A DNA stretch of 64,000 nt from Capniomyces stellatus (GCA_001661515.1 LUVW01000022.1:162085-226084), one strand, 5' to 3'. Counted from the first letter of the stretch, positions 1 to 12,092 are shown. The notes: a model not told the origin generated them from the letters alone. A program made the numbers and translations.

Positions 1-45
1 TCTTTTCTGTCTTTTCTGTCTTTTCTGTCTTTTCTGTCTTTTCTG
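1..45. repeat. 9-bp tandem repeat (TCTTTTCTG)5
   Basis: Five perfect copies of TCTTTTCTG lie at the very start of the window and run into a T tract. The array may continue beyond the window. It is a simple pyrimidine minisatellite with no evident function. Confidence 0.95.
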
Positions 46-1608
46 TTTTTTTTTAAAATTTTAACTTTAAGCTTTGTGTGGCTCTGTTTCTAGTTGTGTC
101 CATTTGCCACTTTTGAAGATTGTTTTTTGGTTCAGCTACATGGGATATTATAGCAATATCCAATCCCTTGCTCTTTCCAGGAACGCCATGTCTAGTACAC
201 AGTGAAATAGACATTCGGATATAGCTGCGGTATATCCAGTGTAATGACGTAGATACCAGAGTTTAGCAAGTGTTGGGACCTTTGACAGGTATCGGTTGTT
301 TGGGTATTGGTTATCCTAAATTGGATACTGACACTGACATTTATCATTCCAAAGTTGGCAGCCCTGGCTATGTTTGAGTGGGATTGGTGGTGGGTGTGGG
401 TGAGGATCGGATAATTTGTTATGTGTCGTTTGGTTGATGAGGCGGGTTGCCTTGGGTTGTACAGCACGCGTATCGAACACCTTGATTTTGGGGTTGAGTA
501 CCGCAAACTGTGTAAATATTGGTGGGTTTATTAGCTATTTTTAATATATTATTTATTCATTTTCTTTTAATGTTCTAATAACAATGGCAAAATTGATTAC
601 TTTTCTTGCCAATAATTTGGCGTCAAGTCGACTTGAGGATATTTGTCGAATGAAAAAACAACAAATAATTTAACAATTAAGCACTTGTGATTGGCAGAGC
701 AGAATAAGAGGATTTGGTTAGAAAATGGTAAGCCTTTTGTGTTTTGTTGATAAAGTGGAAAAAAACAAAGTAGGGAAACTATGGTTGGTTGGAGAATAGA
801 GACTCGTTTTAGAATTAGAGGGATTTACGAATTTAAATCTAAAATACAATGTATCCTTCCGGGTTTAAATTACAGCAATAGTCATGAAAATGGACAAGTT
901 TGAAATATAGTACTAAAAATCGCTGTAATTATTATTATTTTTTTTTCAAACACAGCGTTAGTAGCAATAGTAAATAATACGGTTCAGTAAAAAAATTGTT
1001 GATAGATTTATTTTTAGAGTTGTATAATTTGCAGTTAACTCTAGTCTAAATAAAGCATTAGAATAAATAAAAGTACGCAATCAACTAAGTCTACCAAGAT
1101 TACTAAAAATCTACTAAGAGAATTTATACTTGATACGAAACTTAAATATAAATATTCCAGATAGTTGTTTAGTAAAGTAAAAGTGAGGTGTGCTTTATAG
1201 GGAAATTGGAATTGATAAAGAAAAGGTAATATTAGTTGCAATAAATATTATAGATGAGCACAAAAGATGTGGAAGATAGATTGGATATGTTGGAAAGAAT
1301 GTTTTTAGAGGCGAGATGACCAGAAAAAAAACAATTTTTTTGAAATTCAGAATAAAGGATGCAGTTTAAAACGACAATTCTGGATACATTCTTGAATTGG
1401 AGGCATATGCACCAAGTTTATTCGGTACTAATATCAACAATGAAATAAAAGTAAATAGGGAAGCCAGATACCAGAGAGAATTTGGAGTAAGGAATAAACA
1501 AAGAAACTACTAGAGATATTGGGATTGCAGTTTAGGAGCAATATAATTGAAGTGAGTCGAAGTCAGACGAGTAAAGGGAAACAAAGAGATAAATAAACGG
1601 GAGCAAAG
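46..1608. other. Intergenic region without a supported gene
   Basis: This is AT-rich DNA. The open frames here are short and look like nothing I recognise; the longest is 104 codons on the minus strand at 192-506. The right part is presumably the promoter and 5' UTR of the coatomer gene that starts at 1609. Confidence 0.6.
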
Positions 1609-4600
1609 ATGGTAAGTGTTAGTGTTAGTGGTAAAAAGTTTGGGATGAATAGAGAAGAAGATAATGAGCTTTGTAAAACACAGATTAACTTTATAAAATA
1701 CGAAAATAAACAAAAATAGGGTATACGCTTAGATATCAAGGTGAGTGTTGGATTGAAAATGGAGATAATTTATAAGGAGTATATAGATTGTATTTATGAA
1801 ACGAAGACTTCAAGATTGATAAGAAAGATAAATAAGAGAGTGGATGGATAGAATTGAAGAAGATATTTGGTGTGTAATAGCGCAAGCTTCTTTCGCGGAC
1901 AGAAAGAGTGAAATGTATTGATATGCATCCTACAGAACCGTGGGTGTTGGCCTCGCTTTATGATGGTAAAGTGTTTGTGTGGAATTATGAGACACAGGTA
2001 AGTAAATAAACAAAAGACAGAGAGGATAAATAAGATAAAAGGGAAAGGGAAAGGGAAAGGGAAATAAAAGGAGAATGTTGTGCATTTTGGTTGAGAATAG
2101 AGTCAAATCAAGACGTTTGAGATTTGTGAACTTCCAGGTAAGAAATGGATGATGGATAAATAGATGAATGGATGGATGGGTAAATGGAAGAATGAATTAA
2201 TAAATTAATGGATGAATAAATAGTGAGAGCGGCAAAATTTATTGCGCGCAAGAGTTGGATAGTGACGGGATCGGACGATTTGCAGTTGAGGGTGTTTAAT
2301 TACAATACGCATGAGAAGGTGGTTGGATTTGATGCGCATCAGGACTATATTAGGACGATAGCGGTGCACCCGACGCAGCCATATGTGTTGACAGGATCAG
2401 ACGACATGTCGATTAAGTTGTGGGATTGGGAGAAGAAGTGGCAGAATATCCAGATGTTTGAGGGACATCAGTATTTTGTGATGAGTATAGCGATTAACCC
2501 AAAGGACACAAACACGTTTGCAACGGCGAGTTTGGACAAGACGATTAAGGTGTGGAACTTGGGGAGTGGGGTAGCAAACTTTACGCTAGAGGGGCATGAG
2601 AAGGGGGTGAACAGCGTGGAGTATTACCGGGGGAACGAGAAGCCGTACTTGATAAGTGGGGCAGACGACTTTACGGTGCGGGTGTGGGATTACCAGAACA
2701 ACAGCTGTGTGCAGAAGCTGGAGGGACACACGCAGAATGTGATTACAGCGGGATTCCACCCATCGATGCCGGTGGTGTACTCGGGGAGTGAGGACGGGAC
2801 GATTAAGTTGTGGAACAGCAGCACGTACAGACTTGAGACAACGCTGAACTACGGGCTGGGAAGGGTGTGGGCAGCGGGGGCAACGAGCGAGGGCAACGTG
2901 CTGTCAATTGGGACAGACGAGGGGTTGGTGGTAGTGAGTTTGGGGCGGGACGAGCCGGCAGTGAGCATGGACAGCAACGGGCGGGTGATTTGGGTGAAGC
3001 ATAATGAGATCCAGAGCACAAATGTGAAGATTCCAGTGTCGGGAGACAACGTGGTTAAGGACGGAGAACGTGTGGCGATTACGGTGAAGGATCTGGGCAC
3101 ATGCGAGATCTACCCACACATGATCAAGCACAGTCCGAACGGGCGGTTTGTGGTGGTGTGCGGAGACGGCGAGTACATTATATACACAGCGCTTGCGTGG
3201 CGTAACAAGACGTTTGGCAGTGGACTTGAGTTTGCCTGGGCGCAAAACTCGGCTGATTATGCAGTGCGTGAGTCATCACAGAGCATCAAACTGTTCAGGC
3301 AGTTCAAGGAGCGCGACAGCAGTTCAACACCCGGACTAGCCAGTCTAGGGTACTCTGCTGAGGAGATCTTTGGGGGCAGCTTGCTGGGGGTACGCAGTGC
3401 AGGCGACACCCTTAACCTCTACGACTGGGACTCGGGGATGCTGGTGAGGAGAATCGATGTACCAGCACTTGGTGTTTACTGGTCAGATGGCGGTGAGTTG
3501 GTTGCAGTGGTGACCGAGGAGTCCTTCTACATTCTGAGATTCAACAGGGCAGCGTTTGTTGCGGGTGTTGAGGCGGCTGGCGGTAACCTGGGGCCTGAGG
3601 GTATTGAGGATGCTATTGAGTTTGTTGCCGAGATCCAGGAACACATTCTATCAGCCACGTGGATAGGTTCCTGCCTCATATACACCAACTCTGCCAACAG
3701 GCTCAACTACCTGGTGGGCGACCAGTGCTTCACCATTGCCCACTTTAACCAGCAGATGACCATGATGGGGTACATTGCCAAGGACAACCGCGTGTACCTG
3801 GCCGACAAGGACCTTGGCGTGCTGAGCTATGCCCTGCCTCTAAGCATGATCGAGTACCAGACTGCTATTCTGCGGAGAGATTTTGCCGATGCTGCCGAGA
3901 TTCTGCCCACCATCCCGCTTGAGTTGCGTCCCAAGCTTGCCAGGTTCCTGGAGGCTGAGGACCTCAAGCCATTGGCCATGGAAGTCACCACTGACCCTGA
4001 ACAGAAGTTTGACCTTGCCATCCAGCTGCAAAAGCTCGATGTTGCTGCAGCCCTTGCTAATGAAACCAATGCTGAGGCCAAGTGGAGAACTGTTGCTGAT
4101 TGTGCGCTTGCCATGTTCAAGTTTGACGTTGCCGAGTCCTGCTTGCTCAAGGCCAACGACTACTCCAGCCTGCTTATGCTCTACACTGCCATGGGAAACA
4201 AGAAGGGTGTCCAAGAGCTTGCTGAAATGGCAAAGGCTAGTGGTATGTTGCGTGTTGAGTTTCTGAGTAAGTTCCTGGTCCGTGATGTTGACGGTTGTTT
4301 GGATCTGCTTATTCGCTCCCAAAACCTGCCTGAAGCTGCCTTGTTTGCAAGAACTTATTTGCCTTCCAAAGTAGCTGATGTGGTTGCCAAGTGGAAGGCG
4401 AGTGTTGGAGGTCAAGACCCCAGTACTGCCACTGCCACCAACACTACCACCAACACTACCACAAACACCAATACTAATATTGTTTCTGGAAAGGGTTACA
4501 ACGAAAGAAAAGCAAGACTTGCTAATGCTCTTGCCTCTCCACTCGAGTATCAAAACCTTTTCCCTGGCTTTTCCGACTCGCTTTTGGCTGAACAGTACAA

Positions 4601-4877
4601 CGCTAAACTCAACCTCACCAACAACAATGCTACTGACTACCTAATCTACGCCAACTGTTTGGACAGAGATTTGGTTGCCGAAGTCAAACAAAACCCTGAT
4701 TTAATCAATTCCATCCCTACTACTGCCACTACTACTATTAATGATGGTACTAAAGAGTCTGATGTTGCTGAATCTGATGTTGTCGAATCTGATGTTGTCG
4801 AAGCTGTTGTTGCTGAAGCTGACGTTGCTGAAGCTGATGCTACTGGTGATGAAGAATTTGTTGATGCTTCAGTTTAA
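1609..4877 (+). CDS. SEC27: Coatomer subunit beta-prime (COPI coat, Sec27/COPB2)
   Basis: This is the beta-prime subunit of the COPI vesicle coat, which forms the outer layer with alpha-COP and binds KKxx cargo signals at the Golgi. The model has five exons: 1609-1611, 1720-1740, 1881-1997, 2101-2137 and 2224-4877. It encodes 943 aa, close to the yeast and human proteins (about 890-910). The start MGIRLDIKRKL matches the conserved family N-terminus, and the next exons give the first WD repeat ([16 protein letters not shown]). The large last exon holds the rest of the WD40 propeller, the conserved stretch [20 protein letters not shown], and the alpha-solenoid. The C-terminus has Thr/Asn repeats and acidic E-S/A-D-V repeats, which are variable in this family. 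All four introns fall in the first 180 coding bases. The first coding exon is the ATG alone. The gene is tail-to-tail with RPN1, 184 bp away. Family assignment is very secure; the ATG-only exon is inferred. Confidence 0.95.
2041..2064 (+). repeat. (GGGAAA)4 tract inside a coatomer intron
   Basis: Four perfect GGGAAA hexamers lie in the intron at 1998-2100 of the coatomer beta-prime gene. A GGAT-rich tract lies in the following intron. Confidence 0.9.
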
Positions 4878-5061
4878 TTACTTTTACTTTATTATTTTCC
4901 TTTTTTTTACTAATTCATTTTCAATATTTCCATATTAACATTATAATTATTATATTCGGGGATTCCAATACTCGAATGAATCAATACAACAATTTCAAAT
5001 ATCAATTATTAATGTTATTAAAAGTATAAAATAGTAAGAAATAGTAAAAGATAGTAAAGAA
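4878..5061. other. Convergent 3' flanks of coatomer and RPN1 genes
   Basis: A short AT-rich spacer between two convergent stop codons. It must hold the polyadenylation signals of both transcripts. No other feature is seen. Confidence 0.7.
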
Positions 5062-8032
5062 TTATTGTTCTTTGGATTCAACAAATTCAGGGTTTTTTCT
5101 TAGAATAACAAACTGTTCAAGACAGCCAGCTGTAACAGGCAAGTACTCATCGCTGGCCAGCTCGGCTCTTTCGCCATTGCCTAGCAGCACCGGGGTCTGA
5201 TGGGTTTGGAAACCACTGATAGTTTTTGGTTTCCCAGCCTGACCAACAGCATCAACGCTTTGACCAACACGGACATTGACAGAAACGGTTTCAAGCAGTT
5301 CAGTTTCAGAGTTGTACCGCAAAGTGATCAGGTGTCTGGGTGTCATTGCACGGACCAGGTAGTAGAGCATAAAGTGGCTGCTCCCTAGAAGCAGTTTCTG
5401 CTTGGATACGGTGCTAGCCATGACAGGCACCAGCAGAGCAGCCAGAGATACAGGCGATACTACGGTGCGGTCAAACATCATTGGGGACAGGGTCATTGTT
5501 CCTTTGGCCATGTGTAGCAGACCCTGGGATATTCTGGTCATAAACAGGCAGTCAGGGGCCTTGTGGTAGTAGCTGACCAGCTGTCTCAACATCTGGGCAA
5601 GTCTTGCGTTGTTTGTTCCTGCACCGACATACCCCATTGCCAGAATAGCGTTCATGGCTATTTGCGAGTCGCTGTCGTGCGAATACTTGCTGAGCACCTC
5701 AAGAACGTGGACTTGCGGGTTTGACGTGAACAGCAGACCAATAGCTAGCGGAATTGCACGCTTGACTGCTGGCTCGCCATAGTGCATCAAGTGCTCAAAC
5801 GATCGCATTGCCATTGCTGCACCTACAGGTTCGGCCATGCTGACTAGAGCTATTCCAATTACTGCAAGTGCCTGGTAAGTGCTGTCCTTTGGTCCAGTAT
5901 TTGTACTAGCATTTGTATTGGCATCAGTTTCTACATCCATTTCTGTGTCATCCTGGCCAGCTTCTTTGGCCTCAGTACTGTCGTCGGCTGCTGTGGTTGG
6001 GTGTAATCCACAGATCTCCAGTAGCTTCTGGATCTGCAGCACGTTTCCAGAACCGGCGTACGAGCAGATCTGGACCATCACGGATGCTTGTTCACCGATC
6101 GCGTGCCCGTCCAGAGCCTTAAGCGTTTCAAGCGTCATGTCGCTTTCGTCAAGCTTACCGTAGTAAAGGAGACCAAGCCCAAGAACCATAAACCGTGAAT
6201 GTGGCTTGTCCAGCTCCGAGTCGGGTCTTTCCATAATGGCTTGCAGAATCGACGACGCAACATCGCCATTGCATGTACCAAGACACACGAGTCCAGCGGA
6301 AAGTCCGGCCAGCGACGCCAACTCCATAGACACGCTGGTGTCGCTGATGAAGGGCAGCAGGATCTCCACAATGTCCTCGCGGTTCGACCCGGCATACGAT
6401 ATCCCAAGCCCCGCAATCGCTGCAGTCTTGAGCTCGCTAGCTAGGCTGGCGTCCTCCAGGTACTCGCTCAGTAGAGCCTTTGCCGTGTCTGTGTCGTCTC
6501 TGACCCCAGACGTCAGCAGTCCAATACCCAGAATCGCTCCTGCTTTGATGTGCTGCTCGCTGGTGTACAGGTACTTGTCAATCAGTCCTAGTCCGTTTTC
6601 CACATCCCACAGCACAATCATGCCTAGTGACGCTGCTGCACTCATCATTCCGCTGTCTCTGTTCTTGTATATCCACGCATTGCCGTCCTCCCCTGCCGTC
6701 ACCAACTTATCCTTTCCAAACCCGGCATTCACAAACGCATTTACAAACGTCGATGCCAGGTTGTGTCGTGCCGAGTCAACTGTCCCTCCTCCTACCCGCG
6801 TGTTCTCCAGATTCGACTTGTAAATATCCTCTGGCGTCTTTGGCTCCATCAGGTTCAGCTCCCTCGCCATCTCCTGGAATCTTTCCGTCAGCCGCGTGTT
6901 CGACATGCACTCCAGAACCATCTCGTCTCCCTCTGCCAGCTCTGGCATGTACTTTTGGTGCTGCGCTAGCATGAATCCCAGCTGCATCTTCTCCTCCCTG
7001 TCCACTGCCCTCTTGAAATCCTCTCCAATCATCTCCTCCGACCCCAGCCTCAAACTTATCTCCAAACACTGCGACGCCCCCCCAAACTTCCCATACAGCT
7101 CCCTCGCTATCTCCAAAAACTCCCTATTCATTGGCGGCGCCAGAAGCGGCGAGCACCCTACCATATACCTACACGTCCTCTCATACGTGTTTTTATCTAC
7201 TCTATTCACCAGCTCCCCCAACTCATTTATCTCCGCCAACAAATCCACTGCATCCGCTTCTCCATTGTGCAAAAACAAATACTTTACCAAAATTCGCGAT
7301 AACTCTACTATCTGCCCCTTCTCTCCCTTCTCCCCCTCCACTCCCTTCTCCTCGTACTCCTTATACCTATCCCCAATCTCCATCGCCAAATGTCTAACAT
7401 ACTCATGTCCCCATCCAAACACCGACTCCTCATTAATCCCCGCCTCAAGTCGATACTTTAAACAATCCTGCTTGCCATCCGAATCATACGCCATCCCAAG
7501 AAGCGATAGTATGTCCGCATACTGCTCCTTATCCACCCCTGCCCCCCAGCTCTCATAAATCTCTACCAGTCCCTCAAAATGAACCCGCAGAAACTTCAAC
7601 GGCTTTGGAACCGACGTCATCGAACCCGTTGACGTCTTGAGCAACGTTCTCAATTGCTCTAACGCCGGCTTATACAACTCTGTCTTCTTCTCTCTCAATC
7701 TCTCAATTATCATTTCAAGCTCTTCTATTAATTTCTTGTCTTCCTCCGACTATTTTTTTTATTTATTATCATTTAATTTACTCCTTTAATTTTACTCTCT
7801 TCTTATTACTTTATATCTACACCCTCTCTTACTCTTTCAAATATATACATTTAGTACTTTTATTATTCTACTCTTTTTTCTTTTCTTTTTTTTTTTTTCA
7901 ACTTACGACTTCATCTTCCTTTTTATCCTTGTTTAGCTTTTCTGTCGCTGTTTTGCTACTCAATGTCTCTTCTGCCTTTTTATCCTCTGGCTTTGCCTTT
8001 TCACTCATCTTTGAATCCTTATTCTCAACCAT
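5062..8032 (-). CDS. RPN1: 26S proteasome regulatory subunit Rpn1 (PSMD2)
   Basis: Rpn1 is the largest base subunit of the 19S regulatory particle and binds ubiquitin-like shuttle factors and the ATPase ring. There are two exons: 7907-8032 (start ATG at 8032) and 5062-7749. The intron of 157 bp has a GTAAGT donor and a TAG acceptor, and the reading frame joins in phase 0. The product is 937 aa. The first exon encodes a Lys/Glu-rich tail. The second opens with SEEDKKLIEELE, followed by the hallmark VPKPLKFLR and GWGHEYVRHLA. The central proteasome/cyclosome repeats are visible as Gly-rich helical repeats (GLGISYAGSNRED, GLGLLYYGKLDES, AIGIALVSMAEP). An acidic, Thr/Asn-rich insert near the middle replaces a loop that varies in the family. 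The gene is divergent from TFIIA gamma. Confidence 0.96.
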
Positions 8033-9881
8033 CTTTATGTATTTACTTGCTCTCTTCTTTCCCTTTTTGTCCTTCTTGTCCTTTTTTCAATAATAATATA
8101 TAAAAAGATGTTTTGCTAATTTTGTGAATTCCTTTGTATGCTTTACCTCTTTTTTTTTAAACTATTATTTTTGTTTATTTTATCCCAATTATACTAAAAC
8201 TGCTTTGCACAATAATCATCCACATTTCTCTACCTTTTTTTTACTTTTCTTTTACTTTTTTTTTTACTTTTTTATTTACCGTTCATCTTGCGTAAGCTTT
8301 TTTCTTTTTCTTCTTTTTTTCTTATTCACTTTTTTCTTTTAAATTCGCAGAAATCAAACTATTGTTTTTCTTTTATTTTTTTATTTTTTGTTTGATTAAA
8401 TCCCTCAACTTGCTCTACATTTACCCTTTTTTTCTTTTTCTTCACTTCAGTTTCCTCATTTCTACCCCACTTTTAAAACCACCAGCATTTACCCACCCAT
8501 CTACCAACCGCCTTCTCGGCTCAGTTCTCTTTTACTCTGCTCCAAATCCACATATAATCACCAAATCTTTCACATCTTTTCTCTAACACATCTCGCTCTA
8601 ATATCCAAAAACACAATAGTCATACTTTTTTACAACATTTATGCCATCAAACTATATCACTCTACTGTCTTTAACTCGTTTCACTATCTTAATCATCTTA
8701 TCTATCCATATAAACTTGGAACCATCGTTGTATCTTAATCAAACGTATCCGATATATTCTCTTCTACTCAATGTCTCGATCTCACTTTTATCTATTAAAA
8801 ATGATATCCCCTATACCATCATCACTTTGAACTTGGTGTTTAAAATATACACTTTTTACTTTATACTTTTTACTTTGTATTTATCTACTTGTCGCCGCTG
8901 TATAATCCCTCTACTATGCTATAATACCACAAACTCGCCGTGCTCTTTTTTACTCACTGCGTATGTTACATCCATTATACACAACCATGTTACATTCAAA
9001 ACTCGGTACTCTTTATTTTGGTTTTATTGGTCTGCTCAATTGCTTATGCTATTGGTTTAAACAGGTACGCGTCATCGCTTGTTTTCCAATTGTCTTTTAG
9101 ATTTTTATTTAATTCCGGTATCCTTCAATTAAATTGGCCCCATTTACTCTACAATACCTGCTGTTGTTTCTTGCCTCTTTGCCTACACCACAATGATAGC
9201 ACAATACCCTATCCAATCCCAACGTCAAATATCTCTGGACAACACAACCAAACGTACATTTTACCAATTTCTCAACTACAGTGTCAAACTCCCGCAGTGT
9301 TTGTATCCTGGTTTATAATATTGACAAGTCCAGCTTATGAAACTGGCACTCTTCCTGGTCACTTTTCATTCTCTTTTTCCAAACTGTTGTTTCGAAACTG
9401 GTGTTGTCCCAAATAAGGAAATACAATTTAACATTTAGGCAATATTTTTTGTGGCAATAGTTTTATTTAACCAACAAACGTTTATTACCAAATTCGAAAC
9501 CAAAAAAACAACTGAAAATATTTAATCAATTTGCTCAGTTTTCCTCTTTGCTTTGTTCATATACAATTCAAACAAATAATATTTTCCGACATAATTCTGC
9601 AACTAATATAAATCTGGATCCCACTTTCTTCTACTTTAAACCAAAAGTCAACAAATTCAATCCCCCCTTACCATCCTACTTTGTAAATTACTATTATTAT
9701 ATTCTGCTCCACTTTCTAGTCTATATTTGAGCTCTATAATCAATCGACACCAGCAAAAGAAAAAAAAAGAAAAAGTGAAATAAATTCACCGAATTTTATT
9801 TTAAAACTACAATAAATCGAAATAAATAAAATAAAACGATAAACAGCCAAAAATATTATACGTTAGCGATATTTAGAAAGG
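8033..9881. other. Long divergent spacer, pyrimidine-rich on the plus strand
   Basis: This 1.85-kb spacer must carry the promoters of RPN1 (leftward) and the TFIIA gamma gene (rightward). The plus strand is very T/C-rich with long T tracts. Two overlapping hydrophobic open frames (8641-9060, 139 codons; 8940-9416, 158 codons) are present. Their hydrophobicity is what T-rich DNA would give by chance. I recognise neither and do not call them as genes. Confidence 0.6.
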
Positions 9882-10377
9882 ATGACCCAGTACTACGAAT
9901 TGTATAGAACCAGCTCTCTTGGTTTCGCATTAACCGATTCTCTAGATGAACTGATCCAGGCCGGTCACATTACACCACAACTTGCGATCCGAGTTTTAAT
10001 GCAGGTAATTATCCTTCAATCTTTCTTTTTTAACACTGCCATATTCCACAAGAATAACGAAATGATATAACTGATCAGCCCATGGTTTTATTCAACTGAT
10101 TGAATTTTAATCTGTAAAAAAAAACACTCTTTTAACATCCTACTTTATTCGTTGTTCTAAATTGGAATAACAGTTTGATAAATCTATAGCTGATGCATTA
10201 ACCAACAAAGTCAAGGCTCGAGCAACCATAAAAGGAAGTTTAAAAACTTATAGATTCTGCGACGATGTATGGACATTTATCATTAAAAACCCAAACTTCA
10301 GGTTTGAACACGAAGTAGTTTCTGCAGATAAAGTTAAAATCGTCGCTTGTAATGCTCGAAGGCCAGGCGAAACCTAG
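9882..10377 (+). CDS. TOA2: Transcription initiation factor IIA small (gamma) subunit
   Basis: This subunit stabilises TBP on the TATA box as part of TFIIA. There are two exons, 9882-10004 and 10174-10377, joined in phase 0 across a GTAATT...CAG intron of 169 bp. The product is 108 aa, the usual size for TFIIA gamma. The N-terminal helical half begins [20 protein letters not shown] and continues with the dimerisation helices ([20 protein letters not shown]). The second exon gives the beta-barrel half ([17 protein letters not shown]). The stop codon is only about 110 bp from the start of repeat copy A. Confidence 0.96.
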
Positions 10378-10539
10378 GTCAAATAGTATACACTTGGACC
10401 ATGTATTGGTTATTAGTATCTCCCCTCCACTCCTCTTACATACCTTTCACACCTTTTTTTCATTTATTCTTTAAAATAATAAACACAATTGATAATAATA
10501 ACTAGATAATGTGGTCTGCTTGGGTTTAACCTCCAAAAA

Positions 10540-10758
10540 TCACAGAGTATGGCTAAGCAGTAATGTTCGATGTAGCTCTACCCATAATAAAAACAAAAAA
10601 AAACATATAGTACCGAGAGTTGCAATACCGATAGTTGCAATACTGGGAGTCATACCAATTAGGTGGTCTGGCGTTTGTTGCTGTGCATTGTTTTTAACAT
10701 GGTTTAAAACACGTCCATGATAAATATACACCAGGGATGGTACTTGCTCATAACCCAT
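10540..10758 (-). CDS. Unrecognised 72-aa open frame in repeat copy A
   Basis: An ATG-initiated frame (MGYEQVPSLVYIYHGRVLNH at the start) ends in one hydrophobic, possibly membrane-spanning stretch (IGIATLGTICFFLFLLW). The same frame is intact in copy B (42378-42596), with only a silent or conservative difference. A TATATAAAG box lies about 270 bp upstream in the element. I do not recognise the product. Preservation may only reflect recent duplication. Confidence 0.25.
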   Translation of the reverse strand: MGYEQVPSLVYIYHGRVLNHVKNNAQQQTPDHLIGMTPSIATIGIATLGTICFFLFLLWVELHRTLLLSHTL

Positions 10759-11066
10759 AATTGGGAATAGCTCAAAGAAGTGTTGAGATATTAAGTGTTG
10801 GAATACTGAGTGTTGTTGTATTGAATGTTGGAATATTGGCAATCAACCAAGTTTCAGAAAAAGCACACTGAGCAGTAAGAATGAGCAGTAGGAGTGAGCA
10901 GAAAGAGTGAGTACCAAAAGTGAACAGAAAGAGTGAAAAGAAAGAGTGAGAGCGGTGCCAAGAAGGCTGTATCCGTGTATTTTTGCGCTTAATAGAGCAA
11001 ATAGAGCTAGAAGTGTTGCTTTATATACCGATGCAGCTGGTAGGAAAAGCAGGTAGGTAAGGAGTC

Positions 11067-11129
11067 GGCAAGAGGCAAGAGGCAAGAGGCAAGAGGCAAG
11101 AGGCAAGAGGCAAGAGGCAAGAGGCAAGA
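11067..11129 (+). repeat. Heptamer tandem array (GGCAAGA)9 in copy A
   Basis: Nine perfect heptamers lie in repeat copy A. The matching place in copy B (42021-42069) has seven units, two of which carry a substitution, so the array has changed length or sequence since the copies separated. Confidence 0.95.
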
Positions 11130-11454
11130 TGCGAGTGGTGAGTGGTGAGTGGTGGATAATTATTGGAAATCAGTCGGTTGGTAACCAAGCAATCAAAATC
11201 CAAACTGCGGCGGCCTATTGGGTGCGGAATAAAGAAATTCAAGAGAAAATAATGGATGAGCAGAGTAAAACAAAAGAAAACAAACGAAACGAAAGGAAAA
11301 GCAGAGATAAAAAATAAAAGAAAACAAAGCAAAGTAAAGACAGTGACAAATTATCTTTCCAATATAAAAAAAGCAGACAAATTAAAAGCAGAGAATAAAT
11401 TGTAGAAAAATAAACCCCATAAGCACAGACTAGCTATGAAAAAAGGGGGTATAT

Positions 11455-11676
11455 TTATGGATGTTTGAAAGGAATAATAAGCCTCGGTGTTCTTGCAATA
11501 CACCTGCAAATTCCTGCAAATGGGGAGAGGCTTCTTTGGAGGGTATATAGGATTGGCACTGTTATTGGGACGGTAAACTGGTTGACTTCTCGCTGAGTAA
11601 TTAGCGACTGGGCACTTTGTGTCTGAAGCAAACTCAGGATTTCTGTCCGCTTGAAGTATGGTGTTGGCAATGACAT
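11455..11676 (-). CDS. Unrecognised 73-aa open frame in repeat copy A
   Basis: An ATG-initiated frame beginning MSLPTPYFKRTEILSLLQTQ. The copy in repeat B (41474-41695) differs by one Val/Ile exchange. No domain is recognised. It may be a real short gene of the element, part of a spliced gene, or chance. Confidence 0.25.
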   Translation of the reverse strand: MSLPTPYFKRTEILSLLQTQSAQSLITQREVNQFTVPITVPILYTLQRSLSPFAGICRCIARTPRLIIPFKHP

Positions 11677-12092
11677 TCTAGCGTAGGCTTGGGAGTGTTC
11701 ATGGCTATTAAAGATGTGGGCACAGCGTCAGGCTGGCAACAGAGCAGCGAAAACTGCACGCATTATATCGGTCAAGGGACCGCAGATTTCCGTGCAACTT
11801 TCCCAAGATTCCAATCCTATAAATTCTTTTTTTTTTGCCAACTTTTTTTTCTTTATTATTATTCTTTTATCTTTATTTTGCCAACTTTTTATTTTGTCTT
11901 TATTTTTTTTGCCAACTTTTTATTTTCTTTTATCTTTATTTATTAGATATACATATTTATTTATCCCTTATTTTCTCACTTCACTTTATATTATATTCTA
12001 CTTTGTTGTACCGATTGGCAACTTTTCTGTTTTTTCCCGTCCACCTGGCTGTGTTTGTCTTTTATGCTTTGGTTAGACCAGCCACATTAAGC

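Larger units (their letters stand above)
10488..12092 (+). repeat. 1.6-kb inverted repeat, copy A
   Basis: This block matches 41057-42651 almost perfectly in reverse complement. The left limit is near AATTGATAATAATAACTAG and the right limit is the TTAAGC at 12087-12092; beyond these the flanks diverge. Each end carries the imperfect terminal motif TAATGTGG / CCACATTA. Differences seen between copies include single substitutions, a 3-bp indel near the left edge, a 5-bp indel at the GGTTTAACC near 10530, and the copy number of an internal heptamer. Two short ATG-initiated frames on the minus strand are preserved in both copies. I recognise no transposase, reverse transcriptase or structural RNA. 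It could be a non-autonomous transposon, a solo long terminal repeat or a segmental duplication. Confidence 0.9.

Noticed and set aside
192..506. 104-codon minus-strand frame near the window start
   Set aside because: No recognised domain, no supporting splice or context, and many Thr/Asn/His codons as expected from chance in this composition.
725..733. A second ATG followed by GTAAGC, like the coatomer start
   Set aside because: Joining to nearby AG acceptors gives only about a dozen codons before a stop. No coding sequence follows.
2803..7558. Many 60-240 codon frames opposite or within the coatomer and RPN1 genes
   Set aside because: They are shadows of real genes in other frames, with no independent signals.
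10488..12092. Calling the repeat a solo LTR of a known retroelement
   Set aside because: TGTGG...CCACA edges and a TATA box fit, but no flanking direct duplication is seen and both copies share extra flank. Class is left open.
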